Positions 45,409-54,513 of a stretch of 64,000 nucleotides of DNA are shown piece by piece. The notes beneath the pieces are model-generated. The model had not been told where the DNA came from. It searched no databases and saw only the letters and a program-made list of their open reading frames with translations. Source of the DNA: Robbsia andropogonis (GTDB lineage Bacteria > Pseudomonadota > Gammaproteobacteria > Burkholderiales > Burkholderiaceae); assembly GCF_000970345.1 (NCBI RefSeq), contig NZ_LAQU01000009.1:62001-126000 (forward strand), given 5' to 3'. Made by a program: the position numbers and the translations under genes. The stretch's first letter is position 1; each line of letters begins with the position of its first letter.

Positions 45409-46746
45409 ATGAAATTTCTCGTAGTCAGCCACAATGCGCAGGAACGAGAGGAGATGAAAACCCTTCTTCGGCAACTCGACCGACGTGCACAGATGAGTGA
45501 TGTCCGTGACTGGCTGCAGGCACGGCGTGCGCTATCTCACGAAGCGCGCGATCTTCTGCTCTGTGATTTGGGTAGTACAGCAAACCAAACCGAGGCACTG
45601 CGTCTCATCGCCGAACATAAGGGTACATTGGTGCTCGCCGGTACGTGCAGGGAACTTCCCGCACAACTGATCCGTGACCTGATGTGCGCAGGCGTAAAAG
45701 CCGTCATGCCGCATTCGATGGGCATCCGCGCGATGGTGCGTGCGCTTGAACTGGTATTACTCGGGACCCATTACGTGCCGCCTAGTGCAATCAGCTTGCA
45801 CAGTCCGGAGGCGACATCGCCGGAAATTTCGGAGCGACGCCTGCCATACCGTCGACGTGGTCTTGGGGACGCGCCTTTGCTGTCACCGCGCCAGCAACAG
45901 ATCATGCGCCTTGTCCATATGGGAAGTACCAACAAGGGCATCGCACGTGCGCTAGGCATCAGCGAAGGCACGGTAAAGATTCATTTAGCTACCGTATTCA
46001 AGACTTTGGGAGCAAGCAATCGCGCTGCCGCCGTCGCCATTTATAACGGCTGGATGTTCGAGCAAATCGATTCGGTAGCGGCGACGCCTGGACAGCCGCT
46101 GCGCCTGCCCCAGTCGCAGGACGTAGCGGCGGTGTTACGACTTGGACGGCCCAGCGTGGAAAACCTGACCGGTGAAGGGGATGCGGAAGCGTCGACGGCA
46201 TCGATTGAACGAGGAACATCTGCGCCCCGGGCGCCGCTGTCACCGTTTCCGGAAACGCCATCGATCACGCCGCCCGATCGGCGCCCTTATGTCCTTCGTC
46301 CGGAGGCATGCCCGCATTCAACCCCCGATCAGGTGCCCGACACGCTCCAGAACCGGCGCGTCGATGCGCATCCTGATGCGGTGCCGGACCAGCGCCCTGA
46401 CATGCATGGGGATGAACCTCCTGCCCCACCCAGCACGCCCGCCAGCCCCTTTCCGGGTCCGAAGGCGTTGTCGCCGCCGCGTGGCACCCCGCTTCCACAG
46501 CATGATCAAAACGGCACGGCATCATCGTCGCCCACCGAACCAATCCGCTCTCCTCGCGCCGAACGTGCCATTCCGCGCTGGCCGTCGTCGCCGCGCTTTC
46601 CCAACCCTGACAAACGCTTCAATGAATCGCAACGACACAACACCCCCGAGACACCACTGCCCCCGATGTCCACCGTACCGTTCCCGGAAGACGGCGATGC
46701 CGAACGCGATCTGACCACGCACAACAATATCCACTCGACATGGTAA
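45409..46746 (+). CDS. LuxR-type transcriptional regulator with degenerate receiver and long proline-rich tail
   Basis: A 445-residue protein in three parts. Residues 1-130 resemble a response-regulator receiver: D53 (LLLCDLG) sits at the phosphorylation position, but the N-terminal acidic pair is missing (VVSHNAQ) and the conserved lysine is replaced (AVMPHSMG). Residues about 158-215 are a LuxR/NarL helix-turn-helix (LSPRQQQIMRLVHMGSTNKGIARALGISEGTVKIHL). Residues about 220-445 are Pro/Ser/Asp/Arg-rich with no predicted fold, about half of the protein. Third-position GC stays high through the tail, so it is truly coded. ATG 45409 follows AGGTGAT. Phosphorylation-independent regulation is inferred; targets unknown. 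Confidence 0.85.
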   Translation: MKFLVVSHNAQEREEMKTLLRQLDRRAQMSDVRDWLQARRALSHEARDLLLCDLGSTANQTEALRLIAEHKGTLVLAGTCRELPAQLIRDLMCAGVKAVMPHSMGIRAMVRALELVLLGTHYVPPSAISLHSPEATSPEISERRLPYRRRGLGDAPLLSPRQQQIMRLVHMGSTNKGIARALGISEGTVKIHLATVFKTLGASNRAAAVAIYNGWMFEQIDSVAATPGQPLRLPQSQDVAAVLRLGRPSVENLTGEGDAEASTASIERGTSAPRAPLSPFPETPSITPPDRRPYVLRPEACPHSTPDQVPDTLQNRRVDAHPDAVPDQRPDMHGDEPPAPPSTPASPFPGPKALSPPRGTPLPQHDQNGTASSSPTEPIRSPRAERAIPRWPSSPRFPNPDKRFNESQRHNTPETPLPPMSTVPFPEDGDAERDLTTHNNIHSTW

Positions 46747-46921
46747 GGCGCATCCGCCATATAGCCGCGATCGGAACGGATTTTGCACGCCTCCGTCACG
46801 GCTATCCAGGCTCCGTATGGCGGGAATCGCCGGCGTCGCGACGCGGGATTTTGACAACAGTCCGCGCGGCAATGCCGTGCCGCGCTACCACTGTTGCGTC
46901 GCAGCGGGTAAGATTTAGCGC

Positions 46922-47656
46922 ATGGGCTTCCTTTACTCACCCTTACCGTTGTGGGCATCGATAGGCGGATGGATCGTCGCCATGGTGGTGCTCGCAGCGG
47001 CGGTGGTGCGGAAGACACCATTCCCGCATCTTCAGCACGCGGGCAGAAGCCGGGCTGGCCGGCTGCGCGCTTCGTTCAGTACCCCGTTCGCGAAACTCAA
47101 CACCGACGGGCTGCAGCACCTCTGGCTGTCGTGCGTCGTAACGCTATCGGTGCTGTGGACTTTCGATATCTGGTCGCAATACGGTCCCGTGTTCCACTTG
47201 CTGGGTGCGACCTTGATGGTCACGCTGTTCGGCTGGGCGTTGGCGCTGATTGGGACAAGTATCGTCGTGTTGCTGGTTGCCGTGATGCTGAGTACGCCGT
47301 TGGACGGCATCGGGCTCACATTACTGGCGTTCAGTGTCGTCCCGGTACTCGTGTCCGCCTTCGTCGAGAACATCCTTACCCGGTACTTCCCGAATAAGCG
47401 TGCTCCTTTCGTGCTAGGGCACGGCGTCCTGACGCCAGTACTGGCGGTGACCGCATCGTCATCGACGGTCCTTCTCGGTCATGTCGGGTTACTCGGGGTC
47501 GCCTGGCGCTGGATCGATCCATCCTTCGTGATGGTGACGTCGATTCAGGCGTGCGGGGAGGCGATGTTCACCTGCGCGATGACAGCGATCATAGCGGTCT
47601 ACAAACCTGCCTGGATGACCACGTTCGACAAGCGACTCAATCGTATCGATCAGTAA
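46922..47656 (+). CDS. CbiM-like integral membrane protein (energy-coupling factor permease family)
   Basis: A 244-residue membrane protein with six or seven helices. Blocks such as FHLLGATLMVTLFGWALALIGTSIV, DGIGLTLLAFSVVPVLVSAFVENILTRYFPNKRAPFVLGHG resemble the CbiM/ECF permease proteins found singly in many beta-proteobacteria. Classic CbiM imports cobalt or nickel with CbiN/Q/O, but no such partner genes are adjacent, so transport activity is uncertain. It begins 175 bases after the LuxR-type regulator on the same strand. Confidence 0.6.
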   Translation: MGFLYSPLPLWASIGGWIVAMVVLAAAVVRKTPFPHLQHAGRSRAGRLRASFSTPFAKLNTDGLQHLWLSCVVTLSVLWTFDIWSQYGPVFHLLGATLMVTLFGWALALIGTSIVVLLVAVMLSTPLDGIGLTLLAFSVVPVLVSAFVENILTRYFPNKRAPFVLGHGVLTPVLAVTASSSTVLLGHVGLLGVAWRWIDPSFVMVTSIQACGEAMFTCAMTAIIAVYKPAWMTTFDKRLNRIDQ

Positions 47657-47963
47657 GCGGCAATACCCCTCTCCTGGTCCCCACGACAATCCGCGCACGC
47701 GCGAAATCAGGTCACCATCTCAAACGGTACCGCGCCAATTGGGCAGAGCTGAGACGATTTATCCGTATAATCATTCAGCGTTGCGCGCGTGTCTGGTACG
47801 AGCTGTGTGCGACTCGCCCCGTCGAAAGATGGCGGCGAGACGTTTCCGCTCTCGCCATTGCCGTGAAGCCCTGGCAGAAGTGAACGCTTCCGCGCGCATC
47901 GACTCTTATTTGTTCCGAAAGATCGCGATCTGGTCTCGGACTTCCTAGTTTTTCGTTAGCAAG
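47657..47963. other. Intergenic region with a -10-like TATAAT
   Basis: These 307 bases contain no supported gene. TATAAT at 47766-47771 matches the sigma-70 -10 consensus and is on the right strand for the downstream secreted protein, but no -35 box at 16-18 bases is evident. Confidence 0.4.
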
Positions 47964-48743
47964 ATGCCGCAATCCGATTCGTATTCCCGTTGGTACGCCC
48001 GTGCCTTGGCGTGGTTGGGTGCCATTCCCGACCGTGCCCTTCGCGCCCTCCCATCGTCCGCGTCTTTCTCGTCTCCTGCCGGATTGACGGTCGTTCGATT
48101 CGGACCAACCCGCCTCAGGGCAGGCGCCCTGGCGACGCTGTTGCCCCTCACGATAGCCCACGCCGATCCGATCCTGGACCACGACGTCATGGTCCAGCAA
48201 TTGATCGAACAGCAACACGCCAATCCATTGGTGGCCGATTGCGCCGCGCATGCCGCCTTTGTCGTGCCAACATCGCATTTGTACGACCACGTGGAATTCT
48301 TGCCGGCCGAGCTGGACGATCAGCATGCCAGCATCGAGGCGTGGAACCAGCCGTTCGATGACCGTAAGCAGCGCGTAAACGTCGAAACATTGGTACGCGT
48401 CAGCGGGCTCGGCTACCGCAAAAACGCGGGCGAAGCGGGCCAACCCGACCTGCTGCACTTCCGTTGCGGGTATGTCCAGGACAAATTGCTGGCGTTCGGC
48501 TATAACGAGCCCGAGCAAGCGAGTCCGCCTGCGGGTGCGCCCGTATCGCGAAGCCGCGGCACCCGGAATCGCGCGTCGTCCTCACGCCACGCTACCCGTG
48601 GCAAGGCGGCGCACGCGACCAGCCGGCGTGGCACGACGACGAAGACGCGTTCGTCCGCGAAGTCCACGGCAAAATCGGGCGCCAAGGCTCCGGCAAAATC
48701 CTCGAAGGCGAAAAACACCGGCAAATCGCGCACGGCGCAGTGA
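47964..48743 (+). CDS. Secreted protein of a Burkholderia-type family (BspC-like) with a basic tail
   Basis: A 259-residue protein. A hydrophobic stretch ending LLPLTIAHA before DPILDHDVMVQQLIEQQHANP suggests a signal peptide, but it is preceded by about 40 residues, so the real start may be further in. The middle (about 68-180) has conserved-looking PTSHLYDHVEFLPAELDDQH and RCGYVQDKLLAFGYNEP with two cysteines. The last 70 residues are a Lys/Ser/Ala/Thr/Arg repeat-like basic tail. I recall the middle as the BspC domain family common in Burkholderia, whose function is unknown; this recognition is tentative. Confidence 0.65.
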   Translation: MPQSDSYSRWYARALAWLGAIPDRALRALPSSASFSSPAGLTVVRFGPTRLRAGALATLLPLTIAHADPILDHDVMVQQLIEQQHANPLVADCAAHAAFVVPTSHLYDHVEFLPAELDDQHASIEAWNQPFDDRKQRVNVETLVRVSGLGYRKNAGEAGQPDLLHFRCGYVQDKLLAFGYNEPEQASPPAGAPVSRSRGTRNRASSSRHATRGKAAHATSRRGTTTKTRSSAKSTAKSGAKAPAKSSKAKNTGKSRTAQ

Positions 48744-48885
48744 TGATGTCAGGCCTCCGCGGAATGGGGGGCCGCGACCACCCAGTCTCGAATCACATGG
48801 CGCGACGGCATCGGGGGCGGAATGATCTGTCCGCGCGCCGCCACGCGGCACGCTCGGACTGTGCTGATCTGACGCGCCCCATCGC

Positions 48886-50082
48886 TCAGTCGCCGAGTTG
48901 CCGCAAGATGGCAAGACACATCGCGGCACCCAACGCCATGCTGCGCGCACCGTTCCAGCCATGCACCGGATCGGGTAGATCGGCATTGTCCTTGAACGGC
49001 ATCTCCAACGTCAGTGACAGGCAACGATACCGATTGCCAATGTATTTGGATGCAAGCGTCAATGCGTCCGCGTTGTAATGGCCGGCTTCGTAGCCATGGA
49101 CATTCTGGAAGTCAGGGCTGACCGCCTTGAAACGCGCAATGAATGCATCCTGCTCCGCACGCTGTGCGTCGCTGAAGTCAGGCAACATCTCGCTGCCCGC
49201 GACGAAATTCCACGGCAGCGCCTCATCACCGTGGATATCGAAAAACATCGAGATACCACTTGCGGCAATCGCATCACGCACCGCCAGCACTTCCGGGCTG
49301 CGCGCCGCACTAGGTTGCATCCACTCGCGATTCAGATTCGCGCCGCACGCATTCGTGCGAAGGTTGCCCAGCGCTGCGCCGTCCGGATTCATATTCGGGA
49401 CGATATGAAACGTCGCGCGCTCACGCAACTGACGGCCCACCGGATCGCCCGCCCACTCGCCCAGCCCCAGCAGCCGTCGTAGAAATCCCTCGACAAACCA
49501 CTCCGCCATGGTCTCTCCCGGGTGTTGCCGGGCAATCATCCAGATCGGCGCCCGCACGGCGGTTGCCGTCGCGTCCGCGCCGCGTGCATCACGCACATCA
49601 CCTGGGCTCCCGGCGTCGGCGGTTTCCACACGCACGCAGGTCAATGGCCGCCCCTGCAACGTCATGCCGAGATCCGTGCAACGCGCATGACCACTAGCCG
49701 CGACTTCGCCAAGGAACGCATGGTGTCGCGCTTCGCCATACGGTTCGAAATAGGCGAACCAGACCGTATCCGATGGTGACGTATAGTGCCATTGCAGCAC
49801 CTGGCCATCGTACCGCGTGTCCACAACACGAAACCAGTTCACGCTGTCGTGACTGGCTACAACACGATAATCACGCCATCCATCCGGATAGGCCGCTTCG
49901 GATGCGTTTTCGAACGTGTAGCGGCACGCCTTGCCCAACACGCCGTTCACGCGAAAATGGAACCATTGCGCGAAGGCGCTGGCGTTATCAGGGCGCAGTC
50001 GCAGGCGGACATCGTCCGGCCGGCTCGCGTCGACCACGTCGACCGCACCGCTATCGAACCGGCTATTGATACTGATTGTCAT
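48886..50082 (-). CDS. M14 family zinc carboxypeptidase, cytosolic carboxypeptidase type
   Basis: A 398-residue peptidase. An N-terminal beta domain (about 1-125, SAFAQWFHFRVNGVLGKACRYTF) precedes the M14 catalytic domain with zinc ligands in RQHPGETMAEWF (HxxE) and MFFDIHGDE (His), NMNPDGAALGNLRTNACGANLNREW and a late acidic LEMPFKDN region. This arrangement matches the CCP/deglutamylase-like bacterial M14 group. There is no signal peptide, so it is cytoplasmic. It follows yaaA by 15 bases on the same strand and is likely co-transcribed. Confidence 0.88.
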   Translation of the reverse strand: MTISINSRFDSGAVDVVDASRPDDVRLRLRPDNASAFAQWFHFRVNGVLGKACRYTFENASEAAYPDGWRDYRVVASHDSVNWFRVVDTRYDGQVLQWHYTSPSDTVWFAYFEPYGEARHHAFLGEVAASGHARCTDLGMTLQGRPLTCVRVETADAGSPGDVRDARGADATATAVRAPIWMIARQHPGETMAEWFVEGFLRRLLGLGEWAGDPVGRQLRERATFHIVPNMNPDGAALGNLRTNACGANLNREWMQPSAARSPEVLAVRDAIAASGISMFFDIHGDEALPWNFVAGSEMLPDFSDAQRAEQDAFIARFKAVSPDFQNVHGYEAGHYNADALTLASKYIGNRYRCLSLTLEMPFKDNADLPDPVHGWNGARSMALGAAMCLAILRQLGD

Positions 50083-50097
50083 CGTCTCTTCCTGGTC

Positions 50098-50880
50098 TCA
50101 GTCTGCTTGCCGACGGCGGAACACCCAACTGTCCTTGCCGGACACCTCTGGTGCGAAGGCATAGCCATCCAGGTCGAATCCCTTCAGGCCTTCCACGCTG
50201 TCGATCCGCTGCGTGGTCACGAAGCGCGTCATCAATCCACGCGCGCGCTTCGCATAAAAACTGATGATCTTGTAGCGGCCCCCCTTCCAATCCTCGAACA
50301 CCGGCGTGACAACCGGAACAGCCAACTTGCCGCGTTTGACCGATTTGAAATACTCTTCCGATGCCAGATTGACCAGCACGCGCTCGCCGCCCTTCTGCTG
50401 CTCGAACGCCGCGTTCAATGCATCCGCCAGCTTGCCATCCCAGAAAGCGTACAGGTCGCGCCCTCGCGGATTCACCAACTTCGACCCCATCTCCAACCGG
50501 TACGGCAGGATCAGATCGAGGGGGCGCAGCAGGCCGTACAGACCAGAAAGAATCCGGACGTGCTGCTGCGCAAACGCCAGATCGTCGCCGTGCAACGATT
50601 TCGCGTCGAGTCCCTCGTAAACATCGCCATTGAACGCCAGTACCGCCTGCTTCGCCGTGGTCTCGTCGAACGTCGGCTGCCAACTGGCAAAACGCGCGTG
50701 GTTCAGGTGCGCAAGCGGGTCCGAGATGCTCATCAAGCTGGCGATTTGCGCCGGGGAAAGCGTACGTAATGTCTTGATCAGCTCAGCCGATTCCTTAAGA
50801 AAGGCGGGTTGCGTATGGGTGCGCACATGCGCTGGCGTGTCGAAGTCGAGCGACTTCGCGGGGGACAAAACGATTATCAT
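50098..50880 (-). CDS. yaaA: Peroxide stress resistance protein YaaA
   Basis: A 260-residue DUF328/UPF0246 protein starting [13 protein letters not shown] at ATG 50880, the family start; the frame open to 51030 is not similar. Conserved blocks are [47 protein letters not shown] and [14 protein letters not shown]. In Escherichia coli YaaA lowers free iron and protects DNA from peroxide. It is first of a two-gene operon with the M14 peptidase and diverges from the PIN gene. Confidence 0.95.
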   Translation of the reverse strand: MIIVLSPAKSLDFDTPAHVRTHTQPAFLKESAELIKTLRTLSPAQIASLMSISDPLAHLNHARFASWQPTFDETTAKQAVLAFNGDVYEGLDAKSLHGDDLAFAQQHVRILSGLYGLLRPLDLILPYRLEMGSKLVNPRGRDLYAFWDGKLADALNAAFEQQKGGERVLVNLASEEYFKSVKRGKLAVPVVTPVFEDWKGGRYKIISFYAKRARGLMTRFVTTQRIDSVEGLKGFDLDGYAFAPEVSGKDSWVFRRRQAD

Positions 50881-50939
50881 GTGGGGCAGAAAGACGCATG
50901 AAAGACTGACAAAAGGACCGCCAGACGCGGAGAGCAAAC

Positions 50940-51503
50940 GTGATTGTAACCGGCCCCGCCGACAACAATAATCCCGGCACGCACCACGCCAAGGAAGATA
51001 CGACCGGGCGCACCGCACGGTGCGGGCCAACCACGCCGATCATCCTCGATTCGAACGTGTGGATCGACCTGCACGTTTTCGCCGATCCTGACGTCGAACC
51101 GATCCGCCAGGCGTTGCGTGCCGGCACCCTGCACGCCGTCATCGACGACGCCTGCCTCCGGGAGCTGGCGCGCGTGTTGTTGTATCCCCAATTCGTACCC
51201 TACGCCGTTGATGATGCGAAAGCGCTAGCGCAAACTCGGGCCTGGACGCATCACGTCACACCAATCGTCCCCGAGGAAGCCGGCCCGACCACCGGCGCCG
51301 CACTGCCACTGCAGCCGGTGCTACCGCGCTGCAGCGATCGGGACGACCAGAAATTCCTAGCGCTCGCGGCGTCAACCGGGGCACGCTGGTTGGTGACGAA
51401 GGACAAGGCGTTGCTGAAATTGCATCGCCGGATGCTGCGCGATTTTGGATGTCACGTCGTATTGCCCACCGTGTTCACCGCGCAAGCGCTCGGCGTCACT
51501 TGA
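50940..51503 (+). CDS. PIN-domain protein (putative toxin-type RNase), no antitoxin seen
   Basis: A 187-residue protein. After a disordered N-terminus of about 30 residues, a PIN fold carries its acidic residues: D37 (ILDSNVWID), E75 (CLRELARVL), D133-D136 ([13 protein letters not shown]) and D155 (LVTKDKALL). PIN_3-type proteins are annotated as toxins of toxin-antitoxin systems but many are chromosomal orphans. No antitoxin gene lies before or after it. GTG 50940 is supported by GGAGAG five bases upstream. It diverges from yaaA. Confidence 0.82.
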   Translation: MIVTGPADNNNPGTHHAKEDTTGRTARCGPTTPIILDSNVWIDLHVFADPDVEPIRQALRAGTLHAVIDDACLRELARVLLYPQFVPYAVDDAKALAQTRAWTHHVTPIVPEEAGPTTGAALPLQPVLPRCSDRDDQKFLALAASTGARWLVTKDKALLKLHRRMLRDFGCHVVLPTVFTAQALGVT

Positions 51504-51666
51504 CCGGACACACGGCGCGCCTACCATCGAGACGCGATTCATCTCCTCGAGCAGCCGAAACAACGGCCAAAATCCATGTTTGCGAGGCAGAACCTCTAAA
51601 ATACACCTGTCATCCCGCCATCCGGCGGGACCTTGCTTCTTTTTGCTTTCTAAAACCTTACGCTTT

Positions 51667-52839
51667 ATGACCTCGGCCGCCCTCGCTCATCACACGCCAT
51701 CCTTTCCGTCAAAGTTGCCGAAGGTAGGCACGACCATCTTTACGGTGATGTCCGCGCTTGCCGCGGAAAAAAAAGCGATCAACCTTGGGCAGGGTTTTCC
51801 GGACTTCGATTGCGATCCGGCATTGATCGACGCGGTATCGCAAGCCATGCGCGATGGGCACAATCAGTATCCGCCGATGGCTGGCTGGCCGGCGTTGCGC
51901 GAAGCGATCGCCAACAAAGTGGATGCCGTCTATGGTCGCAGCTATCACACCACCAATGAGATTACCGTAACATCCGGCGCGACCCAGGCCTTGCTGTCCG
52001 CCATCCTGTGTGCCGTGCAACCGGGCGACGAGGTAATCGTCATCGAGCCAAGTTACGACAGCTACGTACCGGCGATCGAACTGGCGGGCGGTAAACCGGT
52101 GCGGGTCCCGCTTTCCGCTCCGGACTATATGTTGAATTTCGATGCGATCCAGGCCGCGCTGACGCATCGGACGCGGATGCTTATCATCAATACCCCGCAC
52201 AATCCCACCGGTCGGACGTGGAAACAAGAAGACATCGAGAAACTGGCGGAGATTCTGCATGGCACCAATGTCTTGGTGCTGTCCGATGAGGTGTATGAAC
52301 ACATGGTGTTCGATGGCCAGTCGCATGCCAGCATCGCCCGGCATCCGGCGCTGGCCGCGCGCAGCTTCATCGTATCGAGTTTTGGGAAGACGTTCCACGT
52401 TACCGGCTGGAAGCTCGGTTATGTACTAGCGCCCGCGCCGTTGACGGCGGAATTCCGCAAGGTCCACCAGTTCAACGTCTTTACCGCCAATACACCGATG
52501 CAAGCCGGTATCGCGTCGTATATGCAAGATCCATCGACATACGCGAACCTCGCGCAGTTCTACCAGAGCAAGCGCGATCTTTTCCGAGACGGGCTTGCGC
52601 AGACACGCTTCACGGTGTTGCCGTGCGAAGGCACGTTTTTCCAATGCGTCGATTACACCGCGATCAGCGACTTGAATGAAGTCGACTTCTGCCGATGGTT
52701 GATCAACGAGGCGGGCGTGGCCGCGATCCCCATGTCGGCGTTCTATCAAAACAACCAGGAATCCGGCGTTGTGCGTTTTTGTTTTGCCAAGAAAGACGAC
52801 ACGCTTCGTGACGCCATCGGTCGACTCTCCCGGTTATAA
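51667..52839 (+). CDS. Pyridoxal phosphate-dependent aminotransferase, methionine/kynurenine type
   Basis: A 390-residue class I/II aminotransferase. Motifs: NLGQGFPDFDCD, TVTSGATQALLSAI, NTPHNPTGRTW, SDEVYEHMVFDG and the PLP lysine in SSFGKTFHVTGWKLGY. The GQGFPDF and DEVYEHM pattern is that of YbdL (methionine aminotransferase) and kynurenine aminotransferase relatives. ATG 51667 is the family start; the longer frame from 51445 would overlap the PIN gene. It may salvage methionine from 4-methylthio-2-oxobutanoate, an inference. Confidence 0.9.
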   Translation: MTSAALAHHTPSFPSKLPKVGTTIFTVMSALAAEKKAINLGQGFPDFDCDPALIDAVSQAMRDGHNQYPPMAGWPALREAIANKVDAVYGRSYHTTNEITVTSGATQALLSAILCAVQPGDEVIVIEPSYDSYVPAIELAGGKPVRVPLSAPDYMLNFDAIQAALTHRTRMLIINTPHNPTGRTWKQEDIEKLAEILHGTNVLVLSDEVYEHMVFDGQSHASIARHPALAARSFIVSSFGKTFHVTGWKLGYVLAPAPLTAEFRKVHQFNVFTANTPMQAGIASYMQDPSTYANLAQFYQSKRDLFRDGLAQTRFTVLPCEGTFFQCVDYTAISDLNEVDFCRWLINEAGVAAIPMSAFYQNNQESGVVRFCFAKKDDTLRDAIGRLSRL

Positions 52840-52987
52840 CAACGCTGAAATCGCATGATTGGCACGATTACCGAGACAATCCATTCCTTTTTGCCTCATT
52901 TATCAATGCTCGACGGGCTCATACAGTAGAGCCTGAGCGATCAATCGATCCCGAGACCGTCGCGCGCGACATGGAGCAAACCCGATC

Positions 52988-53866
52988 ATGCGTTCCCCAT
53001 CCTCCACGGCGACCCGCTCGCGAATGCCGGCGATGTTCATCTCTCACGGCGCTCCCACGTTCGCCCTGGAACCTGGCGTCGCCGGCCCGCGCCTGGCTGC
53101 GCTAGGCAGTGCCCAATTGCATCAGGGCGCCATGTCCGGCCTTCATGCCATTCTTGTCGTATCCGCGCACTGGCTGACGCGAGGGGGCGTTGCCGTTGCC
53201 GGAACCCGCGCACCGGAGACCATACATGATTTCGGTGGCTTTCCGCGCGCGTTATACGAACTGCGCTATCCGGCACCGGGCGCACCGGACGCCGCGGCAT
53301 TAGCAATGAACGCGCTGGAGTCGGCGGGCGTGCACGCGTGGATCGACCCGGACCGCGGCCTCGATCACGGCGCCTGGGTGCCGCTGCGGCATATGGTGCC
53401 AGACGCGAATATCCCCGTTTTCCAGGTGTCGCTGCCATGGCCCGCGACGCCGGCCGAGGCATTTGCGTTAGGTCGCGCGCTAGCGCCGCTGCGTGAGCAG
53501 GGAATTGCGATCATGGCGTCCGGCAGCCTGACTCACAATCTCGGTGATATTCGACGGGAAGCAGATGCCGATGCCGCCTATGCCACGGCATTCTCAGACT
53601 GGATCCGTGCCGCGGTGGTACGCAGCGACGTGCCCGCCCTACTCGATTACCGCGTCTTGGCACCCTATGCCGAGCGGGCACATCCAACTGACGACCACTT
53701 GCTGCCGCTGCACGTAGCGCTCGGTGCGGCCAACGTAGACGGTTCACCCGCGCCCGACGTGATCACCTGCATCGAGGGGGGGATAAGCTACGGCGTACTG
53801 TCCATGGACGCCTTCTTATTCGCGCAACCCGCTACTGTAGCGTCTCTTTCGCCGAGTCCGGTATAG
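52988..53866 (+). CDS. LigB/YgiD-type extradiol dioxygenase (4,5-DOPA dioxygenase family)
   Basis: A 292-residue class III extradiol dioxygenase. Zinc/iron ligand histidines lie in MFISHGAPTFAL, VVSAHWLTRGG, DHGAWVPLRHM and the late HPTDDHLLPLHVALG, as in YgiD and plant DODA. Substrate in plants is DOPA; the bacterial role is unclear. Start is ATG 52988, or ATG 53024 (MPAMFISHGAP), which is closer to the usual N-terminus. Its last 35 bases overlap the convergent DUF1178 gene. Confidence 0.88.
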   Translation: MRSPSSTATRSRMPAMFISHGAPTFALEPGVAGPRLAALGSAQLHQGAMSGLHAILVVSAHWLTRGGVAVAGTRAPETIHDFGGFPRALYELRYPAPGAPDAAALAMNALESAGVHAWIDPDRGLDHGAWVPLRHMVPDANIPVFQVSLPWPATPAEAFALGRALAPLREQGIAIMASGSLTHNLGDIRREADADAAYATAFSDWIRAAVVRSDVPALLDYRVLAPYAERAHPTDDHLLPLHVALGAANVDGSPAPDVITCIEGGISYGVLSMDAFLFAQPATVASLSPSPV

Positions 53867-54407
53867 GCAGCGGCAATACGTCGATGCCTTCGTCGGCGAG
53901 TTCAGCGACCTGCTCGGCGGTTGCATGACCACGGATCGCACGTGCCGGCGCTTCTTGATAATGTATCTTGCGCGCCTCGTCGGCAAAGGCTGCGCCAACA
54001 TTCTCGGTCTGGCGAATCACCTCGCGCGCCATTTTCAGCCACGCTGCCTGCAATGCGTCGGCCATCCTGGCCTCTGGCGTGCTGTCGTCGATACGCTGAC
54101 CGCTTGCTCGCCGACCCGCCACCGTCCCCGCGCCCTGCTCGGCAGCCGCGCGAGCGTCACCGTCGACAGCGGCGTGGCGACCGGAACCATGGGGTTGCGT
54201 AACCGCCGCCCGCGCCTGCATCGCACCGGGATCACGCAGCGATGAAACGTTCAAATGCGGCGCCGACGGCAACCGCTGCACCACGGGGGAGCCACACATC
54301 GGGCATTGCACGAGGCCTTGCTCGCGCTGCGTATCATAGGCGGCAGCGGAGCCAAACCACCCTTCAAAGCGATGCTCGTGCTCACACTGCAAATCGAAAA
54401 CTTTCAT
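53832..54407 (-). CDS. DUF1178 family protein
   Basis: A 191-residue protein of unknown function. The N-terminus MKVFDLQCEHEHRFEGWFGSAAAYDTQREQGLVQCPMCGS is the DUF1178 signature with a CPMC zinc-ribbon-like site, and the C-terminus (HYQEAPARAIRGHATAEQVAELADEGIDVLPLP) is also typical. In between, about 60 residues (Ala/Gly/Arg-rich, around 72-128) look like an insertion. ATG 54407 is the family start. It lies downstream of the Nudix gene on the same strand, as is common near nuo operons in Burkholderiales. Confidence 0.88.
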   Translation of the reverse strand: MKVFDLQCEHEHRFEGWFGSAAAYDTQREQGLVQCPMCGSPVVQRLPSAPHLNVSSLRDPGAMQARAAVTQPHGSGRHAAVDGDARAAAEQGAGTVAGRRASGQRIDDSTPEARMADALQAAWLKMAREVIRQTENVGAAFADEARKIHYQEAPARAIRGHATAEQVAELADEGIDVLPLPIPDSAKETLQ

Positions 54408-54513
54408 GCTGTAACGAAACTCATCTGAGCCGGCACACGGCATTGTTTCCGGCGAGGCAATGCCTCTCACATCGCAAGGACACCTTCAACCCACAGTGTG
54501 CGCCCAGATCGCG

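Noticed and set aside
45106-45474. 122-residue reverse-strand reading frame upstream of the LuxR-type regulator
   Set aside because: It overlaps the start of a clear regulator gene, has no ribosome site or family features, and lies in the AT-rich promoter region.
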